Origin: Micromonospora endolithica
GTDB taxonomy: Bacteria > Actinomycetota > Actinomycetes > Mycobacteriales > Micromonosporaceae
Length of the DNA: 64,000 nt
Assembly: GCF_003626595.1 (NCBI RefSeq)
Contig: NZ_RBAK01000020.1
Location: forward strand, 1-64,000
Reading direction: 5' to 3'
The notes below the pieces were generated by a model. That model did not search any database, was not told the origin of the DNA, and worked only from the letters and a program-made list of their open reading frames with translations. The number at the start of each line of letters is the position of its first letter. Positions within the stretch are counted from its first letter, which is position 1. Both the position numbers and the translations under genes were made by a program. Positions 8,643-16,735 of the stretch are shown here, piece by piece.

Positions 8643-9089
8643 GTGAACGAACTCACCACGTGCCTGGATCTGCCGCTGGGGCCCGACGCGCCAGCGGTGG
8701 CCCGCCGGGCCGTCCGCAGCGCCCTCGACGATTGGGCAGGCGAGGATCGTGACTGGTTGGACGACGCGGTGCTGATCGCGGACGAACTGGTCGCCAACGC
8801 TGTCCGGCACGGCGGGGGCTGTCTACAGCTGCAGATCCGGGTGCACGGCCAGGACGTGACGATCACGGCCGTCGACGGATCCGCGGTCGTGCCGCGCCGG
8901 CGCAGTGCCGACAGCGAGGGAGGCCGAGGACTAGCCATCATCGAAACGCTCGCCCAGAGCTGGGGCGTCACTGATCTCGACGATGGTCACAAGGCCGTCT
9001 GGGTCCGGCTCGCACCGATCAGACCCGACCGGCAACCCGCGTCGCCGGCCAGCCATGGACAGTCGATCAAGCCTGAAGTCGAAGCCTAA
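8643..9089 (+). CDS. RsbW-type ATP-binding regulatory protein (HATPase_c_2)
   Basis: 148 residues. A GHKL ATPase domain covers almost the whole protein. The N-box is LIADELVANAVRHGGG (Asn in ELVANAVRH), the G1 box is VDGSA and the G2 box is EGGRGLAII, followed by a C-terminal strand (GHKAVWVRL). Small stand-alone proteins of this type are anti-sigma or serine kinases working with STAS and PP2C partners. No such partner is adjacent, so the target is unknown. It starts with GTG and has AGGA about 8 nt upstream. Confidence 0.8.
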   Translation: MNELTTCLDLPLGPDAPAVARRAVRSALDDWAGEDRDWLDDAVLIADELVANAVRHGGGCLQLQIRVHGQDVTITAVDGSAVVPRRRSADSEGGRGLAIIETLAQSWGVTDLDDGHKAVWVRLAPIRPDRQPASPASHGQSIKPEVEA

Positions 9090-9357
9090 TCGGCGGAACT
9101 CGACGTCGAGCCATGATCTCGCGATCAAGGATTTCGGGCAGGTCGTCAGCGGTGTTCCACTGCTCCGGATAGAACGAAGCTCCCGGTCGGACAGTAGTCG
9201 CCCAAGACGCACCACCCGTATGGAGGCTTCATCTGCCGACCTATCCTGCCAGTATCCCGCTGTCCATGCGTAGCCTGACTCCGCCTGAGCGAGCTGATCC
9301 GCGATCGACGCCGCGCGCTCGGTGGCCGCTTGCGCAGACTTCCCGCGGTAGCAGGCG
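9090..9357. other. Decayed region left of the transposase remnant
   Basis: No supported gene lies here. Frames on the minus strand are open but show no motif and are probably the antisense shadow of degraded sequence. With the remnants at 9358-9492 and 9750-10277 it marks a junction of past insertions. Confidence 0.3.
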
Positions 9358-9492
9358 CTGATGGCCTTGGCCCACCTGCGCAACGGCGACACCGTCACCC
9401 GCCTCGCCGGCTTCGGAAGGTCGGTGGTCACCGGGTAGCGCTGCCTGCGCGACGCCGTCGACCTGCTCGGTGCCTGCGCCGACGACCCGTAG
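9358..9492 (+). pseudogene. Transposase N-terminal remnant (helix-turn-helix part, IS5-like)
   Basis: Translation from 9358 gives LMALAHLRNGDTVTRLAGFG, then a stop at 9436, then RCLRDAVDLLGACADDP and a stop at 9490. The order is familiar from the helix-turn-helix start of actinobacterial IS5-family transposases (LALAHLRNGDTYARLA...FGV... then ...VREAVDLLA). One residue is lost around the glycine pair and the frame carries a nonsense codon. No DDE domain follows. The rest of 9090-9750 holds no supported gene. Confidence 0.5.
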
Positions 9493-9749
9493 CCCGGTCA
9501 TGCGCCGGCCCGCCCGGAGAGCTGCCCCTCGGATCGCCCGCGTCGTGCTGGTTCCCGCTCATACGTCGGTCCATGGCCGGCGCCGAGCGCGGATCGGACG
9601 GGCGGCGAGCAGAGTGGCCGCGGTGGGCAACGCGATCTCGGCGTCCACGAGCAGCCTCCGATCAGGGAAGCGTGCGGTGAGCGTTCCCGGCTGCCGGTGG
9701 GTGCCGCGCCCGGCTCTCCGCCACATCACTGCAAGTCCCGGCAGAACAT

Positions 9750-10277
9750 CGGTTGCGGTGGGAGGACATCAACCTGACCGATGGCGAGTTGACCATCCGT
9801 GAGCAGGTGGTCGTCGTGCGTGGGGTGGAGCGGTTGGGTCCGCCGAAGTCGGCGGCCGGCGTGCGGACCTTGGCCTTGGATGAGTTCAGCGTGCGGTTGC
9901 TGACGGATCTGTGGAACCGGCAGCGTCGGCGCTTCGGTCGGGTCGATGCGAAGCAGCGGGTGTTCCTGCACGAGGACGGGCGGCCGGTACGCCCGGACTG
10001 GCTGACCCGCCGCTTCGCGAAGCTGGTCAAGGACGTGGGTTTGCCGCCGGTGCGGCTGCATGACCTGCGGCACGGCGCCGCGGGGATCGCCTCGGCCGCC
10101 GGGGTGGACCTGAAGCAGATCCAGGAGGATATGGGCCACCACACCCCGTTGACCACCATCGAGACCTACATCTGCGTGTTCCAGCAGATGGCCAAGCAGG
10201 CGGTACGGGCGTCGGCCGAGCTGCTCCTGCAGCATGTACGAGTCAGGGCGTCCCTGGCGGGGGCCTACCAGGCCTGA
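9750..10277 (+). pseudogene. Headless tyrosine recombinase (integrase) fragment
   Basis: The frame opens directly in the catalytic domain (RLRWEDINLTDGEL matches the usual GLRWxDID) and has no N-terminal core-binding domain or first catalytic Arg. The remaining parts are intact: LHDLRHGAAG (Arg and His), MGHH, and the tyrosine segment TIETYICVF, with a natural end. About 175 residues instead of 370-500. The apparent start is a TTG inside the conserved motif, so this is a 5' truncation and not a short gene. Homology begins abruptly near 9750. Confidence 0.8.
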
Positions 10278-10333
10278 CTGGTGACGCGTGCTGTCTAGGC
10301 ATCGGTCGCATGTGCGTCTTTCCCTCATCGGTA

Positions 10334-10355
10334 CGGCTTCGGCTGGGCGAAGCCG
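10334..10355. terminator. Hairpin between convergent genes
   Basis: A perfect 8-bp stem (CGGCTTCG / CGAAGCCG) with a 6-base loop lies between the integrase fragment and the leftward SIR2 gene. There is no T-run. Confidence 0.4.
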
Positions 10356-10366
10356 CAGCGACTGCG

Positions 10367-11371
10367 TTAATGGGCATCCTTGCCGGCGTGATTGACCGCG
10401 AAGTCGTGTACGGCGGTGCGGCCGTCGAACCGCTGAACGACGGGGCGGCGTAACAGGTCTGATAGCGCCGCAGCTGGCGCGCGAGACAGGTCGACGACCT
10501 CGACTCGGCTCGTGGTGGGCAGGTGTTGCGCCACGAGGTGCCGCACCAGCAGGTCGGTAGCCGGGAACGAGTAGCCGATCACCACCAGTTGCTCGCAGCG
10601 GCGGATCTCCTCGGCGGCGTGGCGCCATTGGGCTCGCAGAGCGAGGTTTGCGTACCAGCCGCCCTTCGCTCCAGTCGGCGGAATGATCAACGGGATCTTG
10701 TGCGCGAAGCGGAATGCCTCGCGCGGCGCGTCAGACCTTGGGGATGCGGAAGCCGGATCCCACACCGCACGGTTCTCGGTGAGGTACAGCTCCTCGGTGA
10801 CGGGGGCGGTGCTCCCGCCGAATCGCCAATTCGTTGAGCCATGCAGTTTGAGTAGCCGGGGCACCGGTTGCGTTGGAGGACCGGAGCTAAGGAAGGCGCT
10901 GCTGCCGGCAGGGAAGCGGGTGGTCAGGGGCAGAGGGTACAGGTCCCCGAGCGTTCCGAGGCGACCCAGTTCGTTGAGGGCTCGCTCGACGAGCAGGTCG
11001 TAGTTGAACGTGATGATCCCGACCTCAGTGTCGGACCAGGCCTCGACCAGCCGCATCAGCCAGTCCGGTGGGTTCATACCGTGCGCCTGCCGCGCTAGGA
11101 GCTCCCGCTCCTCGACCACGGCGTTGATCTCCTGCGCGACGGTGAGGAAGGTCGCCCGGTTTTGCAGATTCTCGGCGTCGGTCAACCACGGCTGGTCCGC
11201 GGCCAGGTAGGACATCCACTGCTCGAGATCGTCCTGGAAGGCCCTCAGGTCGGGTTTCACTCCGTCGGCGCCGAGCCTGGCGAGGACGAGGTCACGCAGT
11301 TCGGGCAGCGTGGGCATGCAGTCGTGCACCGATTTCGAGAATCCCGCACCCAGTAGGAACACCGTGGTCAC
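10367..11371 (-). CDS. Stand-alone SIR2-like domain protein, candidate NADase or defence gene
   Basis: 334 residues. SIR2-type Rossmann motifs are present: FLLGAGFSKS at 5-14, IITFNYDLLVERAL at about 118-131, LKLHGSTNW at about 173-181, and LVVIGYSFPATD near 280. The catalytic-type Asn-Asp and His of SIR2 NAD hydrolases are therefore visible, while the zinc-ribbon Cys of sirtuin deacetylases are absent. There is no membrane or DNA-binding segment. It lies next to an integrase fragment and far from any obvious operon partner. SIR2-like NADases of this size are common effector domains of anti-phage systems. Whether this one works alone is unknown. Confidence 0.75.
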   Translation of the reverse strand: MTTVFLLGAGFSKSVHDCMPTLPELRDLVLARLGADGVKPDLRAFQDDLEQWMSYLAADQPWLTDAENLQNRATFLTVAQEINAVVEERELLARQAHGMNPPDWLMRLVEAWSDTEVGIITFNYDLLVERALNELGRLGTLGDLYPLPLTTRFPAGSSAFLSSGPPTQPVPRLLKLHGSTNWRFGGSTAPVTEELYLTENRAVWDPASASPRSDAPREAFRFAHKIPLIIPPTGAKGGWYANLALRAQWRHAAEEIRRCEQLVVIGYSFPATDLLVRHLVAQHLPTTSRVEVVDLSRAPAAALSDLLRRPVVQRFDGRTAVHDFAVNHAGKDAH

Positions 11372-11694
11372 CCGTCCACGATAGGACCACAGTTGCGGGA
11401 ACCTGGATCGTGTTGCCGTCAGCAGGCTGGAAGCGGTGCCGCATCGACGCCTTCAGCGATCGTGTTCAGAACCGGCTGGGCACTTCCAGCGCGTTCGGGT
11501 GCGAGATGGCGGCGTCGAGTGTCTCGTTGATCGGCAGGACGCAGCCGCCTTGCTGCCGTCGGCCTTGACGTTGGTCTCCCGCTCACCAGCGTGCGGCGAA
11601 CCTGGCAGGTCGGCTGAACGGGAACGGAGATGAAGGCCGGCGTGATCGACACCGTTGCGCGGCACCTCCGGCCAGGCGCAGGGCCGAACAGCGA
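11372..11694. other. Gap between the SIR2 gene and the zinc block
   Basis: About 320 bases upstream of both the leftward SIR2 gene and the rightward rpmF. The minus frame near 11455-11550 reads GCVLPINETLDAAISHPNA, which looks like a genuine but isolated coding relic with no start. No complete gene is seen. Confidence 0.35.
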
Positions 11695-11713
11695 AACGAA
11701 AACCAATATCGTT
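11695..11713. promoter_or_regulatory. Fur/Zur-type operator upstream of rpmF
   Basis: AACGAAAAC-C-AATATCGTT is a 9-1-9 imperfect palindrome (outer AACGA/TCGTT exact), located 35 bases before the rpmF start. The spacing and form fit a Zur box. A near-identical arrangement recurs at 31575. Confidence 0.6.
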
Positions 11714-11748
11714 AAGCTGTGGCGTGACCCCTTGAGAAGGAGAGCGTG

Positions 11749-11928
11749 ATGGCCGTACCGAAGCGGAAGATGTCGCGGTCGAACACCCGGCACCGGCGGG
11801 CGCAGTGGAAGGCGAGCGTTCCGCCGCTGGCCCCCTGCCCGTGTCCGCGCAAGGAGATGGTGGCGCCGCACCGGGCCTGCACCCACTGCGGCCTGTACAA
11901 GGGCCGTCAGGTGGTGGACCAGCCGTGA
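11749..11928 (+). CDS. rpmF: Ribosomal protein bL32 (zinc-regulated paralogue)
   Basis: 59 residues, starting MAVPKRKMSRSNTRHRRAQW, which is diagnostic for L32. GAAGGAG precedes the ATG. It keeps four cysteines, but the first pair is CxC (APCPCP) instead of the usual CxxC; the second pair is ACTHCG. Zinc binding may therefore be altered, and it could be a low-zinc variant. It lies under a Zur-type operator and its TGA overlaps the GTG of the COG0523 GTPase gene. Both points place it in the zinc response. Confidence 0.92.
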   Translation: MAVPKRKMSRSNTRHRRAQWKASVPPLAPCPCPRKEMVAPHRACTHCGLYKGRQVVDQP

Positions 11929-13151
11929 CCGTCCGGCTGCCGGTGACCGTGCTGTCTGGGTTCCTCGGTGCCGGCAAGACCAGCGTGCTCAACCATGTGC
12001 TGGCCAACCGGGACGGGCTGCGGGTGGCGGTGATCGTCAACGACATGAGCGAGGTCAACATCGACGCCGCGCTGGTGCGCGACGGCGGCGCGTTGTCGCG
12101 GACCGAGGAGCGGCTGGTCGAGTTGACCAACGGCTGCATCTGCTGCACCCTGCGCGATGATCTGCTCGACGAGGTGGCCCGGCTGGCCCGGCAGGGCCGC
12201 TTCGACTACCTGCTGATCGAGTCCAGCGGCATCTCCGAGCCGATGCCGGTCGCGGCGACGTTCGCCTTCGGCGTGGAGGACGGGCAGGTCCTCGATGACC
12301 TGGCCCGACTGGACACCACGGTCACGGTGGTCGACGCGGCGGGTCTGCGCGGCATGATCGAGGCGGGGGAGAGCCTGGAGTCGCGGGGCCTGGCGGCCTA
12401 CGAGGGCGACGATCGCGGTATCGCCGACCTGCTGGTGGACCAGATCGAGTTCGCCGACGTGCTGGTGGTCAACAAGACCGACCTAATCGGCGCGGAGGAA
12501 CTGGCTGTGGTCGAGGCCCTGCTGACCCGCCTGAACCCGGCGGCCCGGCAGGTCCGTGCCGTACACGGCCACGTTGCTCCGGCGGAGATCCTGCACACCG
12601 GCCGGTTCGACCTGCAGCGGGCGGAGACAGCGCCGGGCTGGGTGGCCGAGCTCAACGGCGGGCATGTGCCGGAGACCGAGGAGTACGGCATCTCCGGCAT
12701 CGTCTTCCGCGACCACCGGCCGTTTCACCCGCAGCGGCTGTGGGACCTGCTCACCGGCGGCCTGGACGGCTACGGTGTGGTGCGCTCGAAGGGGTTCCTG
12801 TGGCTGGCCAGCCGCCCGGACGTGCAGGCACTCTGGTCACAGGCCGGCCCGTCCGGGCAGTGCGACCCGGTCGGCGTACCGGTGGCGGTGTCGGGGGAGT
12901 GGCCGCAGGACCCGGACGAGCGAGCCGAACTGGAGTCCCGTTGGCATCCGACCTTCGGGGACCGGCAGCAGGAACTTGTGCTCATCGGCGTCGGCCTGGA
13001 TAGCGCCGGCCTGCGGGACGCCCTGCACGGGTGCCTGCTCACCGACGCGGAGGTCGCCGCCGGGGAGACTGCCTGGCGGGCGCTGCCCGACCCGTTTCCG
13101 GAGTGGGATCTTGGGGACGTCCACGACCATGCCGAAGCGGTCCCGGCGTGA
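11925..13151 (+). CDS. COG0523 (CobW/ZigA-like) GTP-binding metallochaperone
   Basis: The GTG at 11925 overlaps the rpmF stop. Walker A is GFLGAGKT at 12-19, the metal site GCICC at 70-74, the Walker B region is YLLIESSGISEP, and NKTD (base recognition) is at about residue 184. A CobW C-terminal domain follows (GISGIVFRDHRPFHPQRLWDL). 408 residues. The family hydrolyses GTP to load zinc or other metals onto client enzymes. Co-transcription with L32 under a Zur-type site supports a zinc role. It overlaps the methyltransferase by GTGA. Confidence 0.9.
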   Translation: MTVRLPVTVLSGFLGAGKTSVLNHVLANRDGLRVAVIVNDMSEVNIDAALVRDGGALSRTEERLVELTNGCICCTLRDDLLDEVARLARQGRFDYLLIESSGISEPMPVAATFAFGVEDGQVLDDLARLDTTVTVVDAAGLRGMIEAGESLESRGLAAYEGDDRGIADLLVDQIEFADVLVVNKTDLIGAEELAVVEALLTRLNPAARQVRAVHGHVAPAEILHTGRFDLQRAETAPGWVAELNGGHVPETEEYGISGIVFRDHRPFHPQRLWDLLTGGLDGYGVVRSKGFLWLASRPDVQALWSQAGPSGQCDPVGVPVAVSGEWPQDPDERAELESRWHPTFGDRQQELVLIGVGLDSAGLRDALHGCLLTDAEVAAGETAWRALPDPFPEWDLGDVHDHAEAVPA

Positions 13152-13882
13152 CGAGGCCGAGCACCCTCAACCCGGAAGACGTCGCGCGGTGGCGGCGCGA
13201 CTGGGACACCATGATGCGCCACTACCACCCCGACCGCGACGATCTCCTCGCTGCCGGCCTTGCCGCCGCCGAGCAGATCCGCGGTCGTCAACCCGAACGG
13301 ATGCTCGACGTCGGGGGCGGCCCGGGTACCACGGCCGAGGCGGTGCTGCGGCGGTGGCCCGATGCGCATGTCACCGTGCTCGACGTCGACCCGGCCCTGC
13401 TGGCCCTGGCCGACGTCGCACTGCCGCAGGTACGCGCCGTGCGGGCCGACATCTCCTCGGCAGGGTGGCGTGCGTCGGCCGGCGGCCCGTACGACCTGGT
13501 GTTGGCCCTGATGACCGTGCACTACCTGCCCGAGGAGCGGGTGCGCGACTGGTACGCCGAGGCCCGCCGGCTGCTGAGCCCGAACGCGCTGCTCCTCGTC
13601 AGCGACGCCATGCCTGACGCCCCCACCGCGGCGCGGGCGCACCGCAGCGGCAGCGACCCGTGGACCGCCTGGTGGACGATGCTGGCCCGGGATCCGGCGA
13701 TGGCATCGCTGCTGCACGAGCGAACGGCCGCGCTGAGTGATCTGGGCTGCGCGGAGTTCGTCGCGCCGCCCGACTGGCACCGCGAGACGGCCTTGGCAGC
13801 CGGATTCACCGACGCCACGGTGGTCCGCCGGCGGGCGGGCCACGCCCTGATGGCGTTCCTCGCGCCTCCCGACGACCAATGA
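13148..13882 (+). CDS. Class I SAM-dependent methyltransferase
   Basis: GTG start at 13148, overlapping the GTPase stop. 244 residues. Motif I is MLDVGGGPGTTAEAV, the acidic ribose contact is VTVLDVDP, and the post-motif region DLVLALMTVHYLP is clear. The substrate cannot be told from sequence. The second COG0523-type gene (17859-19160) also has a methyltransferase in its operon. That pairing suggests a metal-responsive or ribosome-linked substrate, but this is inference. Confidence 0.8.
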   Translation: MTRPSTLNPEDVARWRRDWDTMMRHYHPDRDDLLAAGLAAAEQIRGRQPERMLDVGGGPGTTAEAVLRRWPDAHVTVLDVDPALLALADVALPQVRAVRADISSAGWRASAGGPYDLVLALMTVHYLPEERVRDWYAEARRLLSPNALLLVSDAMPDAPTAARAHRSGSDPWTAWWTMLARDPAMASLLHERTAALSDLGCAEFVAPPDWHRETALAAGFTDATVVRRRAGHALMAFLAPPDDQ

Positions 13883-13900
13883 GCATCCCCACGTTCCGCG

Positions 13901-14212
13901 ATGCCGATGTCACCCGTCTACTGCGACGGCCACCGGTGCCGCGCCCTGCGTCACCGTGGCCGCCCTGGAGAAGCTGACGGCGAGTCGGAGGACCTCGCCG
14001 ACGTCCTCCGGCAGGCGGTGCGCTCCAGCCAGGGCGGCGTCCTCATCCGGGCGGAGTGCCTCGGCGCCTGTCATCGCGCACCCGCTGTCCTGCTCCTGAG
14101 CGGAACGGAACCGGCGGGGCGACGCGGAATACTGTTCGGCCCGATCGAGGATCCGCAGCACATGGATGAGGTTGTCGAACTCATTCGGCACCCGGACAGA
14201 CCGCACCCCTGA
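13901..14212 (+). CDS. Small thioredoxin-like [2Fe-2S] ferredoxin-type protein
   Basis: 103 residues. Cysteines are arranged as YCDGHRC near the N-terminus and AECLGACHRAPAVLL in the middle, a layout like thioredoxin-fold [2Fe-2S] proteins (C-x4-C ... C-x3-C). The C-terminal half ends in a helix (HMDEVVELIRHP). It follows the methyltransferase by 18 bases and is probably in the same operon. Iron-sulfur or zinc binding is likely; the partner is unknown. The start may be Met1 or Met3. Confidence 0.6.
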   Translation: MPMSPVYCDGHRCRALRHRGRPGEADGESEDLADVLRQAVRSSQGGVLIRAECLGACHRAPAVLLLSGTEPAGRRGILFGPIEDPQHMDEVVELIRHPDRPHP

Positions 14213-14718
14213 CTCCACCGGCGGGGTCGCGGCGCGGCCTGGTGATCGTGGCCTCGTTGTCGGCTGTGCCGGGAGCCGGCGGCACCAGTGCCGGCGGGTG
14301 CGACGGCGAACTCTGGATCTTCTCGAACGCGCCACCGATCGCCACCGGGCCGAACGGCCGCGTCACCGGGGCCGACCTCGCTGCGGCCATGGTGGCGCGT
14401 ACCGCTGAGGACGCTACATGCACCGGCCCGGCCGATGGCCGGCGGCGCTGAGCAGCCCGGTTGTCCCGTCCGCCAGCTCGACCGCGACCACTCTGATCCG
14501 GGTGGCAGTAGCGGCGCTGCCGTCCGGTACCGCACACCGGGCATAATTGCCGAGGGATCTCACCAGTCGCAGGCCGTGGATGGCTTTGGCCCGGTCCGGC
14601 GTGCCGCCTGCTCCCCGAGCAGGCCTGGGGGGCGCGGACGTGCTCGCACGACGCACAGCCGTACGGCACACGAATGGTGAGACGTCAGGCGACGGGCAAC
14701 ACAAAGGATGCGACCACG
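14213..14718. other. Gap before zur
   Basis: About 500 bases with no gene I can support. A rightward frame at 14242-14451 includes CDGELWIFSNAPPIATGPNG, and a leftward frame reads RIRVVAVELADGTTGLLSA. Neither has a ribosome site or a known relative. AAAGGA at about 14703 is the probable ribosome site for the Fur-family gene. Confidence 0.3.
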
Positions 14719-15123
14719 GTGACCCAGGTGATACCGAACGCGACACGTAACACCCGCCAGCGTGGCGAGGTGCTGGCGCTGTTGCGCGAGGTGGAGGGTT
14801 TCCATTCGGCGCAGCAGCTGCATCAGATGCTGCTCGCCCGCAAGGCGCGGGTCGGTCTCACTACCGTGTACCGGACGTTGCAGCTGCTGGTCGACGCCGG
14901 GGAGATCGACTCCACTCGGCTGCCCGGCGGCGAGCAGCTGTACCGCCGGTGCAGCCAGAGCAAGCATCACCACCATCTGGTCTGCCGCGACTGCGGACGC
15001 ACGGTGGAGGTCGCCGGACCCGCCGTGGAGCGGTGGGCCGACCAGGTCGCCGCTCAGCACGGCTTCACCGACGTGGCACACACCTTGGAGATCTTCGGCG
15101 TCTGCGCGGACTGCTCCCGCTGA
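14719..15123 (+). CDS. zur: Fur-family metalloregulator, probable Zur
   Basis: 134 residues from the GTG at 14719 (an upstream in-frame ATG at 14674 is possible). The winged helix is visible (NTRQRGEVLALLRE, GLTTVYRTLQLLVDAG). The metal sites are KHHHHLVCRDCG and GVCADC (structural CxxC pairs) plus the TEVAG-like regulatory region. Neighbours are zinc-free ribosomal proteins, metallochaperones and a ZnuABC-type importer, so Zur is the best assignment. It would repress these units through the palindromes listed here when zinc is sufficient. Confidence 0.85.
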   Translation: MTQVIPNATRNTRQRGEVLALLREVEGFHSAQQLHQMLLARKARVGLTTVYRTLQLLVDAGEIDSTRLPGGEQLYRRCSQSKHHHHLVCRDCGRTVEVAGPAVERWADQVAAQHGFTDVAHTLEIFGVCADCSR

Positions 15124-15132
15124 ACGGAAAAG

Positions 15133-15156
15133 CGAGCCGGGCATCCGGATGGCTCG
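15133..15156. terminator. Hairpin between convergent zur and the ATPase gene
   Basis: CGAGCC at 15133-15138 pairs with GGCTCG at 15151-15156. It lies in the 63-base gap between two converging genes. The stem is short, so confidence is modest. Confidence 0.35.
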
Positions 15157-15186
15157 GGGTCTCGTCAATCATGATCGGCCGAGGGC

Positions 15187-16149
15187 TTAGCTGAGGGCGC
15201 GTGCGACGGGTCCCATGACGAAGTCGGGGTCGATCTGGGCGGTCAGATCGCAACCGGCCCGCTCGTTGGCCCAGGCGTGGGCGTTGCGGCGGTGGAACTC
15301 GTGGGCGTGGCGGGTGAACGCCTCCCAGTCCTGCGGTGTGGCGTCGACGGCGTCGGCCAGTTGCGTCAGCACCGCCCGGTTGGCGGGCTCCAGGTCGTCC
15401 AGGGCGCCGACGATGCCGCGTTCGGCGCGGCGCACGTACGCCGACCGGCTGACCCAGGTGAGCAGGTCCGCCCCGACGTGCTCGCGGAGGAAGTCCACGT
15501 CGGCGGTGTCCTCGACCTTGTTGCCGACCACCGACAGGGCGACGCCGTAGTCGCGGGCGTAGCCGGCGTACTGGCGGTAGACGCCGACGCTGCGCACCGT
15601 GGGCTCGCAGACCAGGACGGTGCGGTCGAAGCGGGTGAACAGGCCGGAGGCGAAGGAGTCCGCGCCGGCGGTCATGTCCACCACCACGTACTCGGCCGGG
15701 CCGTCGGCCATGTGGTTGAGCAGCAGTTCCACCGCGCCGACCTTAAGGTGGTAGCAGGCCACCCCCAAGTCCTCCTCGCGGAACGCGCCGGTGACGGCCA
15801 GCCGCACCCCGCCCATCTCGCGGACGCACCGCTCGTACACCGGGTTGTCCTCGGCGACGCGCAGCAGCCGGGAGCCGGCACCGGGTGGCGTGGTCTTGAC
15901 CATCTCCGCTGCCGAGGTGATACGCGGGTTGTCCCCGCGCAAGTACTCCTTGATCGCGGGTAGGGCGTCACCGAGCGCCGGCAGTTGCGCCGCGGCCTCC
16001 TCGCCGGCGCCGAGCGCCACCGCGAGATGCTGGTTTATGTCGGCGTCGATGGCCAGCACCGGCCGGTCCCCGGCGACGAGGTGGCGAGCGAAGAGGGCCG
16101 CCAGCGTGGTCTTGCCGCTGCCGCCCTTGCCGACGAACGCGATCTTCAT
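15187..16149 (-). CDS. CooC/ArsA-like P-loop ATPase
   Basis: 320 residues. The deviant Walker A of the SIMIBI/MinD class is at the start (GKGGSGKTT, residues 7-15). DADINQ follows at 35-40, and YVVVDMTAGADSF is the switch/Walker B region. No membrane segment. CooC-type proteins use ATP to load metal into enzymes. Here the gene is alone behind a perfect Fur/Zur-type palindrome, so it is probably induced by zinc starvation. Its client is unknown. It may work with the COG0523 proteins on either side. Confidence 0.82.
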   Translation of the reverse strand: MKIAFVGKGGSGKTTLAALFARHLVAGDRPVLAIDADINQHLAVALGAGEEAAAQLPALGDALPAIKEYLRGDNPRITSAAEMVKTTPPGAGSRLLRVAEDNPVYERCVREMGGVRLAVTGAFREEDLGVACYHLKVGAVELLLNHMADGPAEYVVVDMTAGADSFASGLFTRFDRTVLVCEPTVRSVGVYRQYAGYARDYGVALSVVGNKVEDTADVDFLREHVGADLLTWVSRSAYVRRAERGIVGALDDLEPANRAVLTQLADAVDATPQDWEAFTRHAHEFHRRNAHAWANERAGCDLTAQIDPDFVMGPVARALS

Positions 16150-16172
16150 TCAGCCTGCTCCACGATGATGTA

Positions 16173-16191
16173 AGTGGAAACCATTTCCACT
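16173..16191. promoter_or_regulatory. Perfect Fur/Zur-type palindrome
   Basis: AGTGGAAA-CCA-TTTCCACT: the two arms match exactly. It lies 24 bases upstream of the leftward ATPase start, at promoter position. Confidence 0.7.
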
Positions 16192-16306
16192 CACGACACT
16201 GTAGCGGCCCAGGCTGTGCGACGTGCCGAGACTGGCCCGTGGCCATCGTGGCTCGGCGGCGTGTCGCGGTCGGGACACCGCTCGGGCTGCGCCACGGCGC
16301 CCATCG

Positions 16307-16729
16307 TCACGTGTTGGCGCAGGTCGCGCAGATTCCTCTGAGGTCGAGTCGGTCCGGGTGCGGGGTGAAACCGGTGTGCTGGTGCAGTTCGGTGAGCCAG
16401 CTCGTCACGACCTCGGGTGGGCACTCGGTCACGGTCTCGCACCCGGTGCAGATCAGGTGCTGGTGCGGTGCCGTTCCGCAGTGGCGGTAGGCGCGTTGGC
16501 CGTCGAGGTCGAAGGTGTGCAGCAGTCCAGCGTCGGCGAGGCTGTGCAGCGCGCGGTAGACGGTGGTCAGGCCGATGTGCCGCACGGTACTGGTGAGCTC
16601 GGCGTGCACCTGCTGGGCGGTGAGCGGGCGGGAACGTCCGACCAGCAGCGCCAGGACGGCGCGGCGCTGCGCGGTGGGCGTCAGACCCACGACCCGCAGC
16701 TGCGCGTCCGCCACGAGGAAGGTGGTCAT
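16307..16729 (-). CDS. Second Fur-family metalloregulator
   Basis: 140 residues. The winged helix (LTPTAQRRAVLALLVG, IGLTTVYRALHSLADAGLL) is followed by PHQHLICTGC and GICATC, so the structural zinc cysteines are kept. It is the last gene of a four-gene operon (Mrf-like, L31, methyltransferase, this gene) and starts 6 bases after the methyltransferase stop. Being co-transcribed with low-zinc genes, it may be a feedback regulator or sense another metal. The overall sequence differs clearly from the regulator at 14719. Confidence 0.85.
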   Translation of the reverse strand: MTTFLVADAQLRVVGLTPTAQRRAVLALLVGRSRPLTAQQVHAELTSTVRHIGLTTVYRALHSLADAGLLHTFDLDGQRAYRHCGTAPHQHLICTGCETVTECPPEVVTSWLTELHQHTGFTPHPDRLDLRGICATCANT

Positions 16730-16735
16730 GGCGGC

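Noticed and set aside
8165..8971. Leftward 268-residue frame across 8.2-9.0 kb
   Set aside because: It runs antisense through the RsbW-type gene and carries no motif; it is a composition effect of GC-rich DNA.
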